32,266 nt of DNA, from the NCBI GenBank assembly GCA_033852075.1, contig JAWSVC010000048.1:1-32266 (forward strand), in the 5' to 3' direction. The notes under the pieces are model-generated. The model did no database searches. It saw only the letters and a program-made list of their open reading frames with translations, and was not told the origin of the DNA. The position numbers and the translations under genes were made by a program. This DNA is from QZLE01 sp033852075 (lineage in GTDB: Bacteria; Pseudomonadota; Gammaproteobacteria; QZLD01). Below are positions 31,898 through 32,266 of this stretch, piece by piece (positions within the stretch are counted from its first letter, which is position 1; each line of letters opens with the position of its first letter).

Positions 31898-31926
31898 TTG
31901 TATTTTTACACTACCGCATGTACACT
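31898..31926 (+). promoter_or_regulatory. Promoter of sRNA 1
   Basis: -35 TTGTAT (31898-31903) and -10 TACACT (31921-31926) are separated by exactly 17 bases, placing the start near 31933, three bases before the first hairpin. No CRP-type dyad precedes it. Confidence 0.55.
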
Positions 31927-31932
31927 GCGCCT

Positions 31933-32010
31933 AATAACCAGGATATTTCCCCCATAGGTATCCTGGTTTTAACTTTGAGCCAAGCGCCCCCCGCTTGGCT
32001 TTCTTTTTGT
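31933..32010 (+). ncRNA. Predicted small RNA 1 with C-rich loops
   Basis: This is an intergenic RNA of about 76 bases with no reading frame. Hairpin A has a perfect 10-base stem AACCAGGATA/TATCCTGGTT (31936-31945 and 31959-31968) around the 13-base loop TTTCCCCCATAGG. The loop's CC and GG can pair to leave a UUU bulge and a CCCAUA hexaloop. After nine linker bases, hairpin B has the perfect 9-base stem AGCCAAGCG/CGCTTGGCT (31978-31986 and 31992-32000) around CCCCC, followed by TTCTTTTT, a Rho-independent terminator. The same plan recurs in sRNA 2 with different stems. I know of no named family with this loop. The C-rich loops suggest base-pairing with G-rich ribosome-binding sites, which is inference. 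Confidence 0.75.
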
Positions 32011-32032
32011 CTGCAGAAAATGAAACGTGGAA

Positions 32033-32048
32033 TGTGAAGCTAGTCACA
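32033..32048. promoter_or_regulatory. Upstream CRP-type dyad of sRNA 2
   Basis: TGTGA-AGCTAG-TCACA matches all ten fixed CRP positions and extends to AATGTGA/TCACATT. It is centred 82 bases upstream of the second dyad and 123.5 bases before the predicted sRNA 2 start. Confidence 0.65.
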
Positions 32049-32090
32049 TTTCATGCAATTACATATGAATATTTATACATATTACGAGCA

Positions 32091-32109
32091 AAATGAACGG
32101 TGTTCATTT
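32091..32109. promoter_or_regulatory. Inverted repeat, possible repressor operator
   Basis: AAATGAAC-GGT-GTTCATTT is a perfect 8-base dyad with a 3-base centre, located between the two CRP-type sites ahead of sRNA 2. The form suits a helix-turn-helix dimer, but I cannot name one. Confidence 0.45.
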
Positions 32110-32114
32110 AAAAG

Positions 32115-32130
32115 TGTGAACCAGTTCACA
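32115..32130. promoter_or_regulatory. CRP-type dyad at -41.5 of sRNA 2
   Basis: TGTGA-ACCAGT-TCACA is a match to all ten fixed positions. It ends 21 bases before the -10 box at 32152, giving the exact class II activator geometry. Its core is the reverse complement of the site at 3296-3309. Confidence 0.7.
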
Positions 32131-32151
32131 GATTAGTTTCGATTAGAATAT

Positions 32152-32157
32152 TATTAT
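32152..32157 (+). promoter_or_regulatory. -10 box of sRNA 2
   Basis: TATTAT lies at the class II distance from the CRP dyad and would start transcription at G32164. An overlapping TATTAT at 32149 with TTCACA (32125-32130) as -35 gives 18-base spacing and is the alternative. Confidence 0.6.
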
Positions 32158-32163
32158 CCACTT

Positions 32164-32246
32164 GTCCATTTAGGTTGAAGCATTTCCCCCATAGGTGCTT
32201 CGACGATTATTTAGGCCAGACGTCCCCCGTCTGGCCTTTTTTTATT
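32164..32246 (+). ncRNA. Predicted small RNA 2 with C-rich loops
   Basis: A tandem relative of sRNA 1, about 80 bases. Hairpin A has the stem GTTGAAGCA/TGCTTCGAC (32174-32182 and 32196-32204, one G-U pair) around the identical loop TTTCCCCCATAGG. Hairpin B has the perfect 10-base stem AGGCCAGACG/CGTCTGGCCT (32213-32222 and 32228-32237) around TCCCC, followed by a T-rich tail. Stem sequences share almost nothing with sRNA 1 while pairing is kept, which is covariation. The CRP-type dyad at -41.5 predicts activation by cAMP-CRP or a related regulator. E. coli CyaR is a CRP-activated sRNA with C-rich unpaired regions and may be a functional analogue; I see no sequence homology. Confidence 0.78.
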
Positions 32247-32248
32247 TG

Positions 32249-32266
32249 TGCGCCAGGCATGGCGCA
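32249..32266. repeat. Palindrome cut by the window end
   Basis: TGCGCCA-GGCA-TGGCGCA forms a perfect 7-base stem that reaches the last base of the window. It is probably a REP-type unit continuing beyond the edge. Confidence 0.5.

Noticed and set aside
1..32266. Possible CRISPR array or cas genes.
   Set aside because: No series of equally spaced identical repeats and no Cas-like proteins were seen; repeats here are dispersed palindromes.
1..32266. tRNA or rRNA genes.
   Set aside because: I saw no cloverleaf with a GTTCRAxxC arm or rRNA-like stretch in the gaps, although I could not run a covariance search.

Overview
The window is a stretch of AT-rich chromosome from a gammaproteobacterium. 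It carries 26 protein genes, all but a few of them housekeeping, and no phage, plasmid, complete insertion sequence or CRISPR array. The assignment rests on gene order: lptD-surA-pdxA-rsmA(-apaG) is the classic gammaproteobacterial cluster. The pairing of amgK-murU beside lptD, and of glnE-ilvE-waaF, is the Pseudomonas-like version. Rsd and YgiM-type proteins agree with this. I cannot place the order or genus. A 38-base run of N at 12756-12793 shows that this is a draft assembly.

Layout. 268-2133 is dsbD. 2439-5156 (minus) holds a membrane protein with an Sm-like tail and the cell-wall recycling pair murU/amgK. 5403-10718 is the tightly packed outer-membrane, vitamin B6 and ribosome cluster lptD-surA-pdxA-rsmA, followed by transaldolase and apaG (10860-12360). 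A 560-base repeat-rich gap contains the assembly hole. Then come a YhiN/HI0933-type flavoprotein (12921-14171) and the anaerobic ribonucleotide reductase pair nrdD/nrdG (14532-17532) behind two NrdR boxes. 17606-19404 (minus) has a DUF5610-like protein and Rsd. 19830-20417 is an unrecognised lipoprotein with distinctive codon use. 20487-22692 (minus) is lgt-thyA-folA. 22801-31781 holds a YgiM-like SH3 protein, argA, glnE-ilvE-waaF, an LPS glycosyltransferase and, on minus, purC.

The most interesting part is the last 330 bases. Two tandem small RNA genes (about 31933-32010 and 32164-32246) are each a hairpin with the same 13-nt loop TTTCCCCCATAGG, followed by a terminator hairpin with a C-rich loop. 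Their stems differ in sequence but keep pairing. The second has a perfect CRP-type dyad centred exactly 41.5 bases before its predicted start and another dyad further upstream. The same 14-base dyad core, again at -41.5 from a plausible -10 box, precedes the Sm-like membrane protein gene at the other end of the window. A further CRP-type dyad abuts an NrdR box ahead of nrdD. Together these suggest a CRP-family regulon that includes a C-rich-loop sRNA pair I do not recognise.

Several families of short interspersed palindromes (REPIN-like pairs, a CTTCGAC/GCTCAG family, a TGTCCGGGGAAAT family, and a long palindrome between nrdD and nrdG) fill most intergenic gaps and in one gene appear to lie inside the coding sequence.
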